Assembly (NCBI GenBank): GCA_021324155.1
Contig: JAJPJQ010000031.1
Location: 1 to 64,000, forward strand
From: Pseudomonadota bacterium
GTDB lineage: Bacteria > Desulfobacterota > Binatia > UBA9968
Length of the DNA: 64,000 nt
Direction: 5' to 3'
Shown: piece by piece, positions 27,190-36,033 of the stretch
Layout of the letters: each line of letters starts with the position of its first letter
Numbering within the stretch: the first letter of the stretch is position 1
The notes under the pieces: generated by a model
What the model saw: the letters and a program-made list of their open reading frames with translations, nothing else
The model's database searches: none
Told to the model about the DNA's origin: nothing
Position numbers and translations under genes: made by a program

Positions 27190-28185
27190 ATGAAGCAGCG
27201 CGCTTTCATTAGACTCCTGGCTGTTTTCGCCACATTGTCGATCCTCGCGCCTTCTGCATGGGCGCAAACGCCGGAGAAGCTGCACGTCGCCTATACGGTC
27301 ATCGCGCCCACCCAGCTCAACGTCTGGACCGCCAAGGACATGGGCTTTTACGCCAAATACGGTCTCGACGTTGATCTGGTGCTATTGGTCGGTGCGCCGC
27401 TCGCCGTCGCCGCCCTCGTTGGCGGCGAGACGCCGATCGTCCATACCGGCGCGTCGGCGGTCATCACTAGCAATCTCGCCGGCTCGGGGACGGTGCTGAT
27501 CGCCGGGGCGATCAACCGGTTTCCCTATGTGCTCTTCGTTACCGACGAGATCAAGAAAGTCGAGGACTTGAGGGGCAAGAAATTCGGCGTGAGCCGGATC
27601 GGGAGCGCCGACAACGCCGCGGCGATCACAGTCCTGGACAAATTAGGCGTCAAAGAAGGCGAAGTCGCTTACGTCCAGGCGGGATCGATCCCCGCGCGCC
27701 TGGCTGCGATGCAGACCAACGCGCTCCAGGCGACGCTGCTCCAGCCGCCGGAGACGCTGAAGGCGAAGGAGATCGGCCTTCGCGCTCTACTCGATTTCAC
27801 CAAGCTCGACGTCGAATGGCAGCAAAACGGCGTCGCTGTGACGCGCGACTATATCAAGAAAAAGCCCGACACGATTCGCCGCTTCATGCGCGCCTATGTG
27901 GAAGCGATCCACTACAATCTGACCAACCCGAAGGGGGCGCAAAAGATATTGCAGAAATATCTAGCGATCAAAGACCAAAAGCCGGTGGAAGAGGCCTACA
28001 ACGAAGTGGTCGTCAAATTGACCCGCCGGGTGCCGTATCCCACGGAGCCCGGCATCCAGATCTTCTTGGATCAATTGAAGGTGAGGAATCCGAAGGCCGC
28101 GCAGGCCAAGCCGTCGGACTTTACCGACGTGAGCTTCTTGAAGGAGCTGGAGGCGAGCGGTTTTATCGATCGGCTTTACAAATAG
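27190..28185 (+). CDS. NitT/TauT-type ABC substrate-binding protein
   Basis: 331 residues with a signal peptide ending SAWA-QTPE. The opening (LHVAYTVIAPTQLNVWTAKDMGFYAKYGLDVDLV) and the DLRGKKFGVSRIGSADNAA loop are typical of SsuA/TauA/NMT1-like periplasmic receptors. A GGGAGG ribosome site precedes it. It follows UbiD paralogue 2 and has no permease of its own; the ABC set at 28967-30625 is the nearest possible partner. Ligand unknown; aromatic carboxylates or sulfonates are plausible from context. Confidence 0.88.
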   Translation: MKQRAFIRLLAVFATLSILAPSAWAQTPEKLHVAYTVIAPTQLNVWTAKDMGFYAKYGLDVDLVLLVGAPLAVAALVGGETPIVHTGASAVITSNLAGSGTVLIAGAINRFPYVLFVTDEIKKVEDLRGKKFGVSRIGSADNAAAITVLDKLGVKEGEVAYVQAGSIPARLAAMQTNALQATLLQPPETLKAKEIGLRALLDFTKLDVEWQQNGVAVTRDYIKKKPDTIRRFMRAYVEAIHYNLTNPKGAQKILQKYLAIKDQKPVEEAYNEVVVKLTRRVPYPTEPGIQIFLDQLKVRNPKAAQAKPSDFTDVSFLKELEASGFIDRLYK

Positions 28186-28200
28186 GACGGGCTACCCAGC

Positions 28201-28833
28201 TTACTTGTCATAGATCGTGATCGTGAGCGGCTTGCCGCGCCCGCCCTCTGGGCACGCGCTGATGCCGACGAGGCAATCCATCTCGGCGCGCAGATCCATG
28301 TGATCGCCGCCCGGTCGCGGGCGCGTCATCGCGTAGCGCATCGAGCCCGTTACGCCGTCGATCACCATCGTTTGAAAAATATTCAGCGGGCTCGGCACGT
28401 CGGCTTTCTTGATTTTATAAGACTTCAGCGCCGCGGCGAGATTCTCCCAGCAGCCGTGCTTGGGCGCGACGACTTTTTCACGACCGAGCTTCTTCCAAGT
28501 CTCCCCGTAAATCTCGAAGATCTGATCGCCCCATTTCTTATAGAAGGATGTACTGCACATCCCCTTTTCCATGTCGTGCGTGCCTTCGTAGGTGTCCTCG
28601 ACGATCGTCATCATGACGGTGTTGAATTTCGAGATCAGCAGGTCGCCGGTCGTGACGTAGATTTTGCCCTGGTCGACTTTCGTGCGCGCCTGGTCGAAGC
28701 GCTCGTCGACGTCGCGCGCGTTGAAGACGACGAAGTCCGCTGTCGATTCCCCGTGCACGCGCATGATGCGACCCTTTTTTACGATGAAGGCTTTGCCGCT
28801 GTTTTTCGGAATGACAGTCTCGCTGCTCGCCAT
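28201..28833 (-). CDS. DUF1989 / urea-carboxylase-associated family protein
   Basis: 210 residues from the ATG at 28833, chosen because GGGAGG lies six bases upstream; the longer frame to 28869 lacks such a site. Conserved features are TADFVVFNARDVDERFD, a central MCSTSFYKKWG, KHGCWENL and a C-terminal MDCLVGISACPEGG. Cysteines and His at these places suggest a metal site. The family often accompanies urea carboxylase or amide metabolism, but its molecular role is not known to me. It converges with the upstream SBP gene and is divergent from the ABC operon. Confidence 0.8.
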   Translation of the reverse strand: MASSETVIPKNSGKAFIVKKGRIMRVHGESTADFVVFNARDVDERFDQARTKVDQGKIYVTTGDLLISKFNTVMMTIVEDTYEGTHDMEKGMCSTSFYKKWGDQIFEIYGETWKKLGREKVVAPKHGCWENLAAALKSYKIKKADVPSPLNIFQTMVIDGVTGSMRYAMTRPRPGGDHMDLRAEMDCLVGISACPEGGRGKPLTITIYDK

Positions 28834-28926
28834 GGATCCTCCCGTTGTGTTCAGATGGTCATACGTCATCCGATTCCGGCGATCAAGCGGAGGATTTTAC
28901 AGCGAATTTCAAACCATCGCGCTGTA

Positions 28927-28955
28927 TTGACACCTCTGATTTCATGATAGAGAAT
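28927..28955 (+). promoter_or_regulatory. candidate promoter of the NitT/TauT ABC operon
   Basis: TTGACA (28927-28932), 17 bases, GAGAAT (28950-28955). The ATG at 28967 would leave a very short leader. Confidence 0.35.
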
Positions 28956-28966
28956 GCCCGCGATTC

Positions 28967-29782
28967 ATGGAACCGACCGGCCACGGCGCCCGCTCGCGCG
29001 ACGAGCTCGTCATCCGCATCGAGGGGGTGACCAAAGCGTTCCAGACGCCCGACCGCGGCCGCCTGACCACGCTGGATAACATCAGCTTGAACGTGCCCTA
29101 CGGGCAATTTATCACTATCGTGGGGCCGTCGGGCTGCGGCAAATCGACGCTGCTCAAGCTCATCGCAGGCCTGACGCCGACCTCCGGCGGCCGGATTCTC
29201 TATCAAGGCGCGGAAGTGCGCGATCTCAATACTAAGGTCGGCTATGTACCGCAAGAGAGCAAGCTCTTTCCGTGGCTCACCCTCGAGGAAAACGTCGCCT
29301 TCGGGCTCGATTCCAAGCGCTATTCGCGCGAGGAGCGCGAGCGGCAGCTGAAGTACTTCATCGCGCTCGCCGGCCTAGCGGGCTTCGAGAACTATTATCC
29401 TTCACAGCTCTCCGGCGGCATGAGCAAGCGCGCCTCGATCATCCGCGCGCTCGCGTACGAGCCGCCGGTGATACTCATGGACGAGCCCTTCGGGCCGCTC
29501 GACGCGCAGACGCGCATGGTGCTGCAGGACGAGCTGTTGAAGATTTGGGAGCAGAAGCGCCAGACGATCCTCTTCGTGACGCACGATCTCGTCGAGGCGG
29601 TGGCGCTCGCCGACCGCGTCGTCGTCATGACGCACCGCCCCGCGCACATCATGGACGTGATCGACGTGCCGATGAAGCGTCCGCGCAACATCTTCGCCAT
29701 CCACCGGCAGGAAGGCTTCGACGAGGCCTATACACGGCTGTGGGACATCTTCCGCCACGAGCTGCATATCAAGACGCAATAG
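28967..29782 (+). CDS. NitT/TauT-type ABC transporter ATPase
   Basis: 271 residues. Walker A is GPSGCGKST (about 53-61), followed by the Q-loop (YVPQESKLFPW), the signature LSGGMSKRASIIRALA, Walker B (VILMDEPFGPLD) and the H-loop (FVTHDL). The Ser-Lys after LSGGM replaces the usual Arg/Lys-Gln. It matches SsuB/TauB in length and order and energises the permease encoded three bases downstream. Confidence 0.95.
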   Translation: MEPTGHGARSRDELVIRIEGVTKAFQTPDRGRLTTLDNISLNVPYGQFITIVGPSGCGKSTLLKLIAGLTPTSGGRILYQGAEVRDLNTKVGYVPQESKLFPWLTLEENVAFGLDSKRYSREERERQLKYFIALAGLAGFENYYPSQLSGGMSKRASIIRALAYEPPVILMDEPFGPLDAQTRMVLQDELLKIWEQKRQTILFVTHDLVEAVALADRVVVMTHRPAHIMDVIDVPMKRPRNIFAIHRQEGFDEAYTRLWDIFRHELHIKTQ

Positions 29783-29785
29783 ATC

Positions 29786-30625
29786 ATGACTATCGGAGCG
29801 ACGACCAGCGAACGGACGGCGGCGGTGGAGCGGAGCGGCTTTCTCTCCAAGCGCCGCGTCTGGATCGTCCTGGTCCGCGTCGCGTTCGTCGGCGGCTTTT
29901 TTCTCCTATGGGAGATCGCTTCCCAGCGTTGGATCGACGCGTTTCTTATCAGCAGTCCGAGCCGCATCTTGACCTCGATGATCGCCGGCTTTCGCTCCGG
30001 CGAGCTGATCCAGCACTGCTGGGTCACGCTGCAGGAGATCGCGATCGGCTTTCCCGCCGGCGTCATCCTCGGCATCGGTCTCGGCTACGCCTTCGGCCGC
30101 AGCCGGCTCCTCGCGGAGGTCTTCGAGCCCATCATCATCGCTCTCAACGGCATCCCGCGCACGGCGCTCGCGCCGCTGTTTATCGTGTGGCTGGGAATCG
30201 GAATCTGGTCGAAGGTGGGCGTTGTTTTCCTGCTCACGTTCTTTCTCAATTTCTTTAACACCTACGCCGGCATGCGCCAGCTCGACCAGGAATACGTCGA
30301 TCTCGCCCGCCTCATGGGCGCGCGCGGATGGAAGCTCACGTTCCGCGTCATTCTCCCGGCGATCTCGCCGTACGTCTTCACCGGCATCCGCACCAGCATC
30401 CCGTTCGCGGTGATCGGCGCGATCGTCGGCGAGTTCGTCGCCGCGACCGAAGGCGTGGGGTTCTTCATCCGGCAGGCCGCGGGTCTGTTCCGCACGGCCG
30501 ACGTATTCGTCGGCATCATCGTTCTCATGCTTATGGTCATCGCGATTGATAAAGTCGCGGAGCTGATCGAGCGCCGCGCGCTCCGATGGCAATCCACCAG
30601 CGAACACGTAAGGATTCAAGGTTAA
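29786..30625 (+). CDS. NitT/TauT-type ABC transporter permease
   Basis: 279 residues with about six TM helices. The EAA-like coupling loop is LARLMGARGWKLTFRVILPAI, and GIRTSIPFAVIGAIVGEF is typical of SsuC/TauC. It forms the membrane channel with the ATPase just upstream and is followed by an SBP gene 11 bases downstream, giving a complete importer. Confidence 0.94.
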   Translation: MTIGATTSERTAAVERSGFLSKRRVWIVLVRVAFVGGFFLLWEIASQRWIDAFLISSPSRILTSMIAGFRSGELIQHCWVTLQEIAIGFPAGVILGIGLGYAFGRSRLLAEVFEPIIIALNGIPRTALAPLFIVWLGIGIWSKVGVVFLLTFFLNFFNTYAGMRQLDQEYVDLARLMGARGWKLTFRVILPAISPYVFTGIRTSIPFAVIGAIVGEFVAATEGVGFFIRQAAGLFRTADVFVGIIVLMLMVIAIDKVAELIERRALRWQSTSEHVRIQG

Positions 30626-30636
30626 CAGGAGGCCGT

Positions 30637-31677
30637 ATGAGAAAACGCAATCTCAGATCGATCATCGTCTTCGCGCTGATTCTCGCCTTCATGCCGGCTA
30701 CGGCTCGCGCGCAGCAGAAAGAGATGCCAGAAGTCACCCTTATGACTGCCGTGCCGAACTTCGCCTTTGGCGCGATCTGGGTCGCGGAGCAGCTCAAATA
30801 TTTCGAGCAGGAAGGCGTGCGCGTTAAAATCACGCCCTCGCCCAGCGGCTCAGTGTGCTTGAACGCGGTGGTCGGCCGCTCGACGAATTTCTGCGCCTCG
30901 ACCTCCGAGGGCCTCGTCCTGGCGCGCGTCGAAGGCGCGCCGGTCATGGCGATTCAGGCGCACAATCGCGCGATGACCTTGAGCGTCGTGCTGCGTAAGT
31001 CGATCGTCGACAAGCTCGGCCTCACGCGCCAGAGTCCGCTGCACGCGCGCCTCATGGCATTGACGCAGTTAGGCACCATCGGGGCGACGGGGCCGGGTGC
31101 GGCCTCCGAGCAAATCATTAAATTTTTAGTGAAAAAAGCCGGCGCGGGCTCGACCATTCTCAAGTTCGTTTATATCGGAGCTGCGGAGTTGCCCGCAGCG
31201 CTCATGAATGACGTGATCGACGCTTATGCGCTCTCCCCGCCGTCCGCTGAAGTGACAGAGCCGAGCGGCAAGGGCTACGTCCTCATTCCATTGGGTAAAG
31301 GGGAAGTGCCGGAGCTGACGGATTATCACTACGAGGTCTTGATGGTGCGCCCCGACTATGTCGAAGCCAATCCGAAGATCGCGATGGCGGTCTCGCGGGC
31401 GATCTCACGCGGCGGCGCGCTTTTCCGCACCAAGCCGGAAGAAGCGAAGTCGGCCTTGCGCAGCCATCGATTGTTCAACAAACTGGATCAGCCCGTCTTC
31501 GACTTGTCGTACTCGACCGTTGCCGACGCGATGCCCCCGTGGGGCTCCATGAACGCCGCCGGCTGGCAGAAGGTCATCAATTTCGCCACCGGCGCCGGCA
31601 TCGTCAAAGACTTGGCGCAAGCTCCTTCGAATAAGGAAGGCGTGCTCTGGACGAACAAGTACGTGGGGAAACCTTAG
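30637..31677 (+). CDS. NitT/TauT-like ABC substrate-binding protein
   Basis: 346 residues from the ATG at 30637, chosen for the AGGAGG at 30627-30632 and the signal peptide (SIIVFALILAFMPATARA). The longer frame overlaps the permease. The start EVTLMTAVPNFAFGAIWVAEQLKYFEQEG is NMT1/TauA-like. It is the third gene of the ABC operon and probably its cognate receptor. Ligand unknown. Confidence 0.88.
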   Translation: MRKRNLRSIIVFALILAFMPATARAQQKEMPEVTLMTAVPNFAFGAIWVAEQLKYFEQEGVRVKITPSPSGSVCLNAVVGRSTNFCASTSEGLVLARVEGAPVMAIQAHNRAMTLSVVLRKSIVDKLGLTRQSPLHARLMALTQLGTIGATGPGAASEQIIKFLVKKAGAGSTILKFVYIGAAELPAALMNDVIDAYALSPPSAEVTEPSGKGYVLIPLGKGEVPELTDYHYEVLMVRPDYVEANPKIAMAVSRAISRGGALFRTKPEEAKSALRSHRLFNKLDQPVFDLSYSTVADAMPPWGSMNAAGWQKVINFATGAGIVKDLAQAPSNKEGVLWTNKYVGKP

Positions 31678-31680
31678 GTA

Positions 31681-31756
31681 AGTTTCAAGTTTCAGGTTTC
31701 TAGTTTCACGATCGGAATCGCATTGGATTTCTTAACCTGAAACCAGAAACTAGCAA
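31681..31756. repeat. heptad-periodic inverted repeat, GTTTCAR type, copy 2
   Basis: The left arm has AGTTTCA AGTTTCA GGTTTCT AGTTTCA in 7-base register. The right arm carries AACCTGAAACC AGAAACT AGCAACT. It fills the gap between the convergent SBP and rhodanese genes, so it may end transcription on both strands. Confidence 0.8.
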
Positions 31757-32194
31757 CTATTTTAGTTTAGCGGCAAGGGAGTCGTAGCTGATTCCCTCGC
31801 CGTTTTCTTTGCTCACCGGATAGCCGAGGCCGAGCCAGCCCTCGGCGATGACTTCGCCCGAGGGCGCGCGCATGCCGCCGAATCCGCCCTGCACGCTTGA
31901 GACATCTTTATACCCCGCGTCGCCGAGCAGCCGGGCCGCTGCGTCGGCGCGCGGCCCCACCTGGCAGCCGACGACGAGCTTCTTCTCTTTCGGAAAGTGG
32001 CGCTCGACGACGCGCACGAAGTCCTCGTTCAGCGTCATGCCGCCGGGATTGGGGAACGCGACGGGAATATTCACCGCGCCTTCGGGATGGCCGGCGGTGA
32101 ACTCCCGCACGGTGCGCACGTCGATATAAATCGCATTCGGATCTTCTTCGAGGATGTCGTGCGCTTCTTTTACCGAGATTTGCTTGAAGGCCAT
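31757..32194 (-). CDS. rhodanese-domain sulfurtransferase-like protein
   Basis: 145 residues, single rhodanese domain. The conserved YIDVRTVREFTAGHPEGAVNIP strand and the active-site loop CQVGPR (CxxGxR, Cys at about 80) indicate a functional persulfide-forming site. No signal peptide, so cytoplasmic. It is bracketed by two heptad repeats and transcribed leftward downstream of FabI, probably separately. Confidence 0.88.
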   Translation of the reverse strand: MAFKQISVKEAHDILEEDPNAIYIDVRTVREFTAGHPEGAVNIPVAFPNPGGMTLNEDFVRVVERHFPKEKKLVVGCQVGPRADAAARLLGDAGYKDVSSVQGGFGGMRAPSGEVIAEGWLGLGYPVSKENGEGISYDSLAAKLK

Positions 32195-32213
32195 AAAAAC
32201 TCCTCAGCTGGGG

Positions 32214-32280
32214 AGCATTCAGCGATCAGCTAAAAACAATCGAACAAGTCCGGGCTGATGGCTGAGCGCTGACAGCTTCT
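32214..32280. repeat. heptad-periodic inverted repeat, AGCNATC type
   Basis: The left arm is AGCATTC AGCGATC AGCTAAA. The right arm is GGGCTGAT GGCTGAGC GCTGACA GCTTCT, its approximate complement, around an AT-richer centre. It lies between the rhodanese and fabI genes. It has a different sequence but the same architecture as the GTTTCAR copies. Confidence 0.7.
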
Positions 32281-32282
32281 TC

Positions 32283-33053
32283 CTACATTCCCACTATATT
32301 ATATCCCGCGTCGACGTGAAGCACCTCGCCGGTCACCGCCGCCGAAAGGTCGCTCGCGAGAAACAGCGCCGCGCGGCCGACCTCCTCCGCCTCGATGTTG
32401 CGCTTGAGCGGCGCGCGCTCGGCGGCGTAATGCAGCATGTCTTTGAAGCCGGAGATGCCGGCGGCTGCGAGCGTCTTCACCGGTCCCGCGGAGATCGCGT
32501 TGACGCGGATGTTCTTGGGGCCGAGATCGTAGGCGAGGTAGCGGACGCTCGCCTCGAGCGCCGCCTTGGCGATGCCCATGACATTGTAGTTGGGAACGAC
32601 CTTCTCCGATCCCATGTAAGTAAGCGTTATGACCGAGCCGCCGCGGCCCTCCATAAGCGCCGCCGCCTCCCGCGTGAGCGCGACCATCGAGTAGGTGCTT
32701 ACGTCGAGCGCCAAGTGAAAGCCGGCGCGGCTCGTCTGCGCGTACGGATTGGAAAGGTCCTCCTTGTTGGCGAACGCGATCGCGTGGATCAGAATGTCGA
32801 GGCCGCCCCAGCTCGATTTAAGAGTCTGGAACACGTGCTTGATCTCTTCGTCCTTGGTCACGTCGCAGGGCAGGATGATCTTCGAGCCGATGCCTTCGGC
32901 GAGCGGCCGGACGCGCTTTTCCAGCATTTCGCCGGCGTAAGTAAACCCCAGCTCGGCGCCTGCGGCGTGCAGCGCCTCGGAGATCGCCCACGCGATGCTG
33001 CGCTCGTTGGCGACGCCGAAGATGACAGCCTTTTTCCCGTCCAATAGTCCCAT
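32283..33053 (-). CDS. fabI: enoyl-[acyl-carrier-protein] reductase FabI
   Basis: 256 residues, NADH-dependent enoyl-ACP reductase completing each fatty-acid elongation cycle. The start [24 protein letters not shown] is diagnostic of FabI. The catalytic pair is in [12 protein letters not shown] (Tyr-x6-Lys), and the C-terminus [12 protein letters not shown] is characteristic. It is a housekeeping gene flanked on both sides by heptad repeats. Confidence 0.96.
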   Translation of the reverse strand: MGLLDGKKAVIFGVANERSIAWAISEALHAAGAELGFTYAGEMLEKRVRPLAEGIGSKIILPCDVTKDEEIKHVFQTLKSSWGGLDILIHAIAFANKEDLSNPYAQTSRAGFHLALDVSTYSMVALTREAAALMEGRGGSVITLTYMGSEKVVPNYNVMGIAKAALEASVRYLAYDLGPKNIRVNAISAGPVKTLAAAGISGFKDMLHYAAERAPLKRNIEAEEVGRAALFLASDLSAAVTGEVLHVDAGYNIVGM

Positions 33054-33071
33054 CGAACCTCCGAATAGAAT

Positions 33072-33146
33072 ACAGGAGCCAGAAATCAGGAGTCAGAAGA
33101 GAATGCGATCCGGAGCTTCCGGCTTCTGGATGCTGACTCCTGGATT
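33072..33146. repeat. heptad-periodic inverted repeat, CAGGAGT/CAGAAAT type
   Basis: The left arm is CAGGAGC CAGAAAT CAGGAGT CAGAAGA. The right arm is CGGCTTC TGGATGC TGACTCC TGGATT, its approximate complement. It lies between fabI and the adenosyltransferase stop. Confidence 0.75.
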
Positions 33147-33149
33147 GTT

Positions 33150-33755
33150 TTACTTTTTCCTTTTTACTTCTTGTAGTCCCCTCTGCCAGAGCGCCTCGGG
33201 CTCGCCGGCCTGCTTCGCCGCCCAGCGCGCCAGCACGAAAAAGAGATCGCTCAGGCGATTGACGTATGTGATCGCCCATTCGCTCACGGGCTCGGAGCGC
33301 GAAAGTCTCAGGAGATCGCGCTCCGCGCGCCGGCAGACCGTGCGGCACTGATGGAGAAACGAACCGACTTTACCGCCGCCGGGGAGCACGAATGATTTGA
33401 GCGGCGCGAGCTCCTTCTGGCAATGGTCCATCGTGGCCTCGAGCCGCCTCACCTCGGCATCGCCGATGTGGTACATGCCGGGATATTCCGCGTCCGGCGG
33501 CGTCGCCAGCTCGCTGCCGAGATCGAACAGCTCGTCCTGAATCTTCGCGAGAACTTCGTCGAGAAAGCGCCGCGCCTTGGCGTTGCGCGAGCGCTCATCG
33601 TTGAACGCGCGCGCGAGGCCGATGATCGAGTTGAGCTCGTCGATCGTGCCGTACGCCTCGATGCGCGGCGAATCTTTCGGCACGCGCCGGCCGCCGACGA
33701 GCGCGGTGTCGCCTTTGTCGCCGGTGCGCGTGTAAACGCGGGTGATCCGGACCAT
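33150..33755 (-). CDS. ATP:cob(I)alamin adenosyltransferase (PduO/MMAB type)
   Basis: 201 residues making adenosylcobalamin. The N-terminal ATP-binding signature TRTGDKGDTALVGGRRVPKD and the DELNSIIGLA helix are diagnostic, as is the C-terminal VNRLSDLFFVLAR. The ATG at 33755 lies 8 bases after the APC permease stop. A much longer open frame continues upstream on this strand but is only the out-of-frame shadow of the permease gene. The organism therefore probably has B12-dependent mutases. Confidence 0.95.
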   Translation of the reverse strand: MVRITRVYTRTGDKGDTALVGGRRVPKDSPRIEAYGTIDELNSIIGLARAFNDERSRNAKARRFLDEVLAKIQDELFDLGSELATPPDAEYPGMYHIGDAEVRRLEATMDHCQKELAPLKSFVLPGGGKVGSFLHQCRTVCRRAERDLLRLSRSEPVSEWAITYVNRLSDLFFVLARWAAKQAGEPEALWQRGLQEVKRKK

Positions 33756-33763
33756 CGCGGCGG

Positions 33764-35131
33764 TTAAGCTTTCTTCGCGCTCCGCCAGTAAAAATAGGCC
33801 GGTATGCCGAGCCCGACGATGAAGAGACCCCAGACCGTCTCGAGCGGCTTGTGACTGAGCGAGCCCCAGACGATCCAAAGGTGCGTCAGAATGAAGACGA
33901 CGGGGACGATCGGATACCCCCACAAGCGGTACGGCCGCTTCAGATCGGGCCGCTTCCAGCGCAACACGATGACCGAGCCGACCGTGAGCGCCGAGAACAC
34001 CGTGATGATGACGCTCACGAACGTGAACAGCGTTCCGAACGTGCCGGTGAGGATCAAAAGGCACGCCCACGCCGCTTGCAAGACGATCGCGCTCACGGGC
34101 GTGCCGAAGCGCGGATGCACGCGCGCGAGACTGTGAAAGAAGACGCCGTCGCGCGCCATCGCGTAATAAATTCTCGGCCCGAGCATCGTGACGACGTTGA
34201 GCGCGCCGAGGACCGATATCGTGATCAGCGCGGTGATCCAGGTCGAGGTCTCGCGGCCGAACAGCGCCGTGGTCGCCACCTCCGAGACGCGCAGCGCGCC
34301 TTTCATCTCCGTCACCGGCACGCCGTAGATATAAATGACGTTGATGACGAGATAGAGCGCGATGACGATCAAGTTCGCCATGAGCAGCGCTCGCGGCAGC
34401 GTTCTTTCCGGCTCTTTGACCTCGCCGGCGATATAGATGATCGCGTTCCAGCCCGAATAGGCGAAGACAACCGGAATGAAAGCAGCGCCGAAGAGGCTGA
34501 AGTTGCCGATCTTCGACCAATCGAAGAGCGGCTTGAAATGAGCGGTGTCGCCGCGGCCGGTGAAAATTGCCAGCAGGATGATGCCGATGAGCGCGCCGAT
34601 CTTGATGACAGTGAGAATGTTCTGCGTGGTCGAGCCCTGCCGCACGCCGAGGCAATGCAGCGCAGAGATCAGAATGACGACAGCAATGGCGAAGATATTG
34701 CCCGGAGTCACATCGATCGAGCCGCCGGGCAGCGCGGCGTGGAAATAGGCGGCTTCCGATCCGAGAACGGGAAAAAAATACGCCATGAAGCCGGTGAAGC
34801 TGACGGCGAGAAAAGCGATCGCGCCTGAAAAGGTAACCAGGAAGGAAGACCAGCCCGAGAGAAAACCCATGAGCTTGCCGTAGGCCTCGCGGATATAGAT
34901 GTAGTCGCCGCCGGCATAAGGCAGGCTCGCCGACAATTCGGCGCAGGAAAGCGCGCCGGTAAGCGCAAGGGCGCCGCCCAACAGCCACACCAGCAGCACG
35001 CCGCCCGCCGTAGGCAGCGTCTCGGCGATCGCACCGGTGGCGAAAAATATGCCGCTGCCGATCATATCGCCGCAGATGATCATCATCGCGTCGAAGAGTC
35101 CCAGCTGGCGCTTGAGCCCGGGTGTTTCCAT
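33764..35131 (-). CDS. APC-family amino acid permease
   Basis: 455 residues, about 12 TM segments. The N-terminal LGLFDAMMIICGDMIGSGIFFATG (TM1 with the GxGI/F motif) and GGDYIYIREAYGKLMGF are typical of the LAT/APC branch. It is an inner-membrane amino acid or amine transporter. It lies immediately upstream of the cobalamin adenosyltransferase on the same strand and may share a transcript. Upstream, bases 35157-35185 contain a half-copy of a heptad-like AAAAGTT pattern without a clear second arm. Confidence 0.9.
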   Translation of the reverse strand: METPGLKRQLGLFDAMMIICGDMIGSGIFFATGAIAETLPTAGGVLLVWLLGGALALTGALSCAELSASLPYAGGDYIYIREAYGKLMGFLSGWSSFLVTFSGAIAFLAVSFTGFMAYFFPVLGSEAAYFHAALPGGSIDVTPGNIFAIAVVILISALHCLGVRQGSTTQNILTVIKIGALIGIILLAIFTGRGDTAHFKPLFDWSKIGNFSLFGAAFIPVVFAYSGWNAIIYIAGEVKEPERTLPRALLMANLIVIALYLVINVIYIYGVPVTEMKGALRVSEVATTALFGRETSTWITALITISVLGALNVVTMLGPRIYYAMARDGVFFHSLARVHPRFGTPVSAIVLQAAWACLLILTGTFGTLFTFVSVIITVFSALTVGSVIVLRWKRPDLKRPYRLWGYPIVPVVFILTHLWIVWGSLSHKPLETVWGLFIVGLGIPAYFYWRSAKKA

Positions 35132-35256
35132 GAGCGCACATTCATAACAGAAACCGCTAAAAAGTTAAAAGCTTAAAGGTCAATGCGCGAAGCAAAGCCG
35201 GTTTCTATTTTTTTGGTTTCCTTTGCCCTTTCGCTTGCCTCCGCGGCTTTCTTCGG

Positions 35257-35964
35257 GTGGGAATCCATGCTAGAGATTTTCCACTAATTGGTCCGGAAAG
35301 AGGCGCCGCTTTGGACTGGAAAGACCCCGATATGTTCGAGCTCGTGAACCACGGCAACAAGCCCTTCGGCGTGCGCGTTCCGTCGCTCGTCGTAAGCCGC
35401 GGCGCGGGCGATGCCATCAATTTTTTGACGGCGATGTGGTTCTCACCGATGGGCGCCGAGCCGTCGCGCATGGTCGTTGCGATTCTGAAGCGCACGCTCA
35501 CCTACAAGCTCATTCTCGAGCGCGGCGAGTTCGTCATGAGCGCGCCGACCGACAAGATGATGGACGTGGTCGTTTTCGCCGGCTACATCTCGGGGCGAGA
35601 CGTGGATAAATGGCAGGCGACCGGCCTGACGGCGGTCGCTCCTGCGAAGTGCACCGTGCCGCTTATCGGCGAAGCGATCGGCAACGTCGAATACCGCTTG
35701 GTGCAGGTGATCCCGTTCGGCGACGAGATGGATCTCTTCGTCGGCGAGGTGCTCGCCACGCACATGCGCAAGGGGTGTACGGAGGGCGAGCTGTTCCGCC
35801 AGGACGCCGACCCGATGCTGTACATGGGAACGAAGTACGGCGAGGACGGCAAGGCGCTCGGAAAATTCTATACACACATGGGGAAGATCGAGCGCGCGCC
35901 CTACGACGATTCTCCCCTGCTTCAGAAGTACTTGAGCCGGCCCAAAATCAAGAGAAAAGCGTGA
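35257..35964 (+). CDS. flavin reductase-like (split-barrel FMN-binding) protein
   Basis: 235 residues from a GTG; a TTG at 35311 with GGAAAGAGG seven bases upstream is an attractive alternative (217 residues). The TAMWFSPMGAEPSRMVVAILK stretch and the following ERGEFVMSAP strand match the flavin-reductase-like domain that binds FMN and supplies reduced flavin to monooxygenases or acts as a flavin oxidoreductase. It is monocistronic: a hairpin terminator follows directly. It could serve the LLM monooxygenase at 24622. Confidence 0.8.
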   Translation: MGIHARDFPLIGPERGAALDWKDPDMFELVNHGNKPFGVRVPSLVVSRGAGDAINFLTAMWFSPMGAEPSRMVVAILKRTLTYKLILERGEFVMSAPTDKMMDVVVFAGYISGRDVDKWQATGLTAVAPAKCTVPLIGEAIGNVEYRLVQVIPFGDEMDLFVGEVLATHMRKGCTEGELFRQDADPMLYMGTKYGEDGKALGKFYTHMGKIERAPYDDSPLLQKYLSRPKIKRKA

Positions 35965-35997
35965 AGCCCGGCCCTCTTGACTCGCAATAATTATCTC

Positions 35998-36020
35998 CAT
36001 AGCTTCGCTATGCTTTTTTG
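35998..36020 (+). terminator. intrinsic terminator/possible attenuator
   Basis: CATAGC (35998-36003), TTC loop, GCTATG (36007-36012), then CTTTTTT. It ends the flavin reductase transcript. Its T-run stops only 14 bases before the next start codon, next to the AGGAG ribosome site. A weak TTGACT-N17-TAGCTT promoter (35977-36005) overlaps it. Confidence 0.7.
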
Positions 36021-36033
36021 CAGGAGTAAATGG

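Noticed and set aside
33764-35141. Long minus-strand open frame running into the cobalamin adenosyltransferase
   Set aside because: The part upstream of 33755 is low-complexity, Arg-rich translation of the APC permease gene in another frame. Only the last 201 codons are a real protein.
35187-35255. Imperfect inverted repeat CGAAGCAAAGCCG / CGGCTTTCTTCG before the flavin reductase
   Set aside because: One base is missing, the arms are about 45 bases apart, and similar matches are expected by chance.
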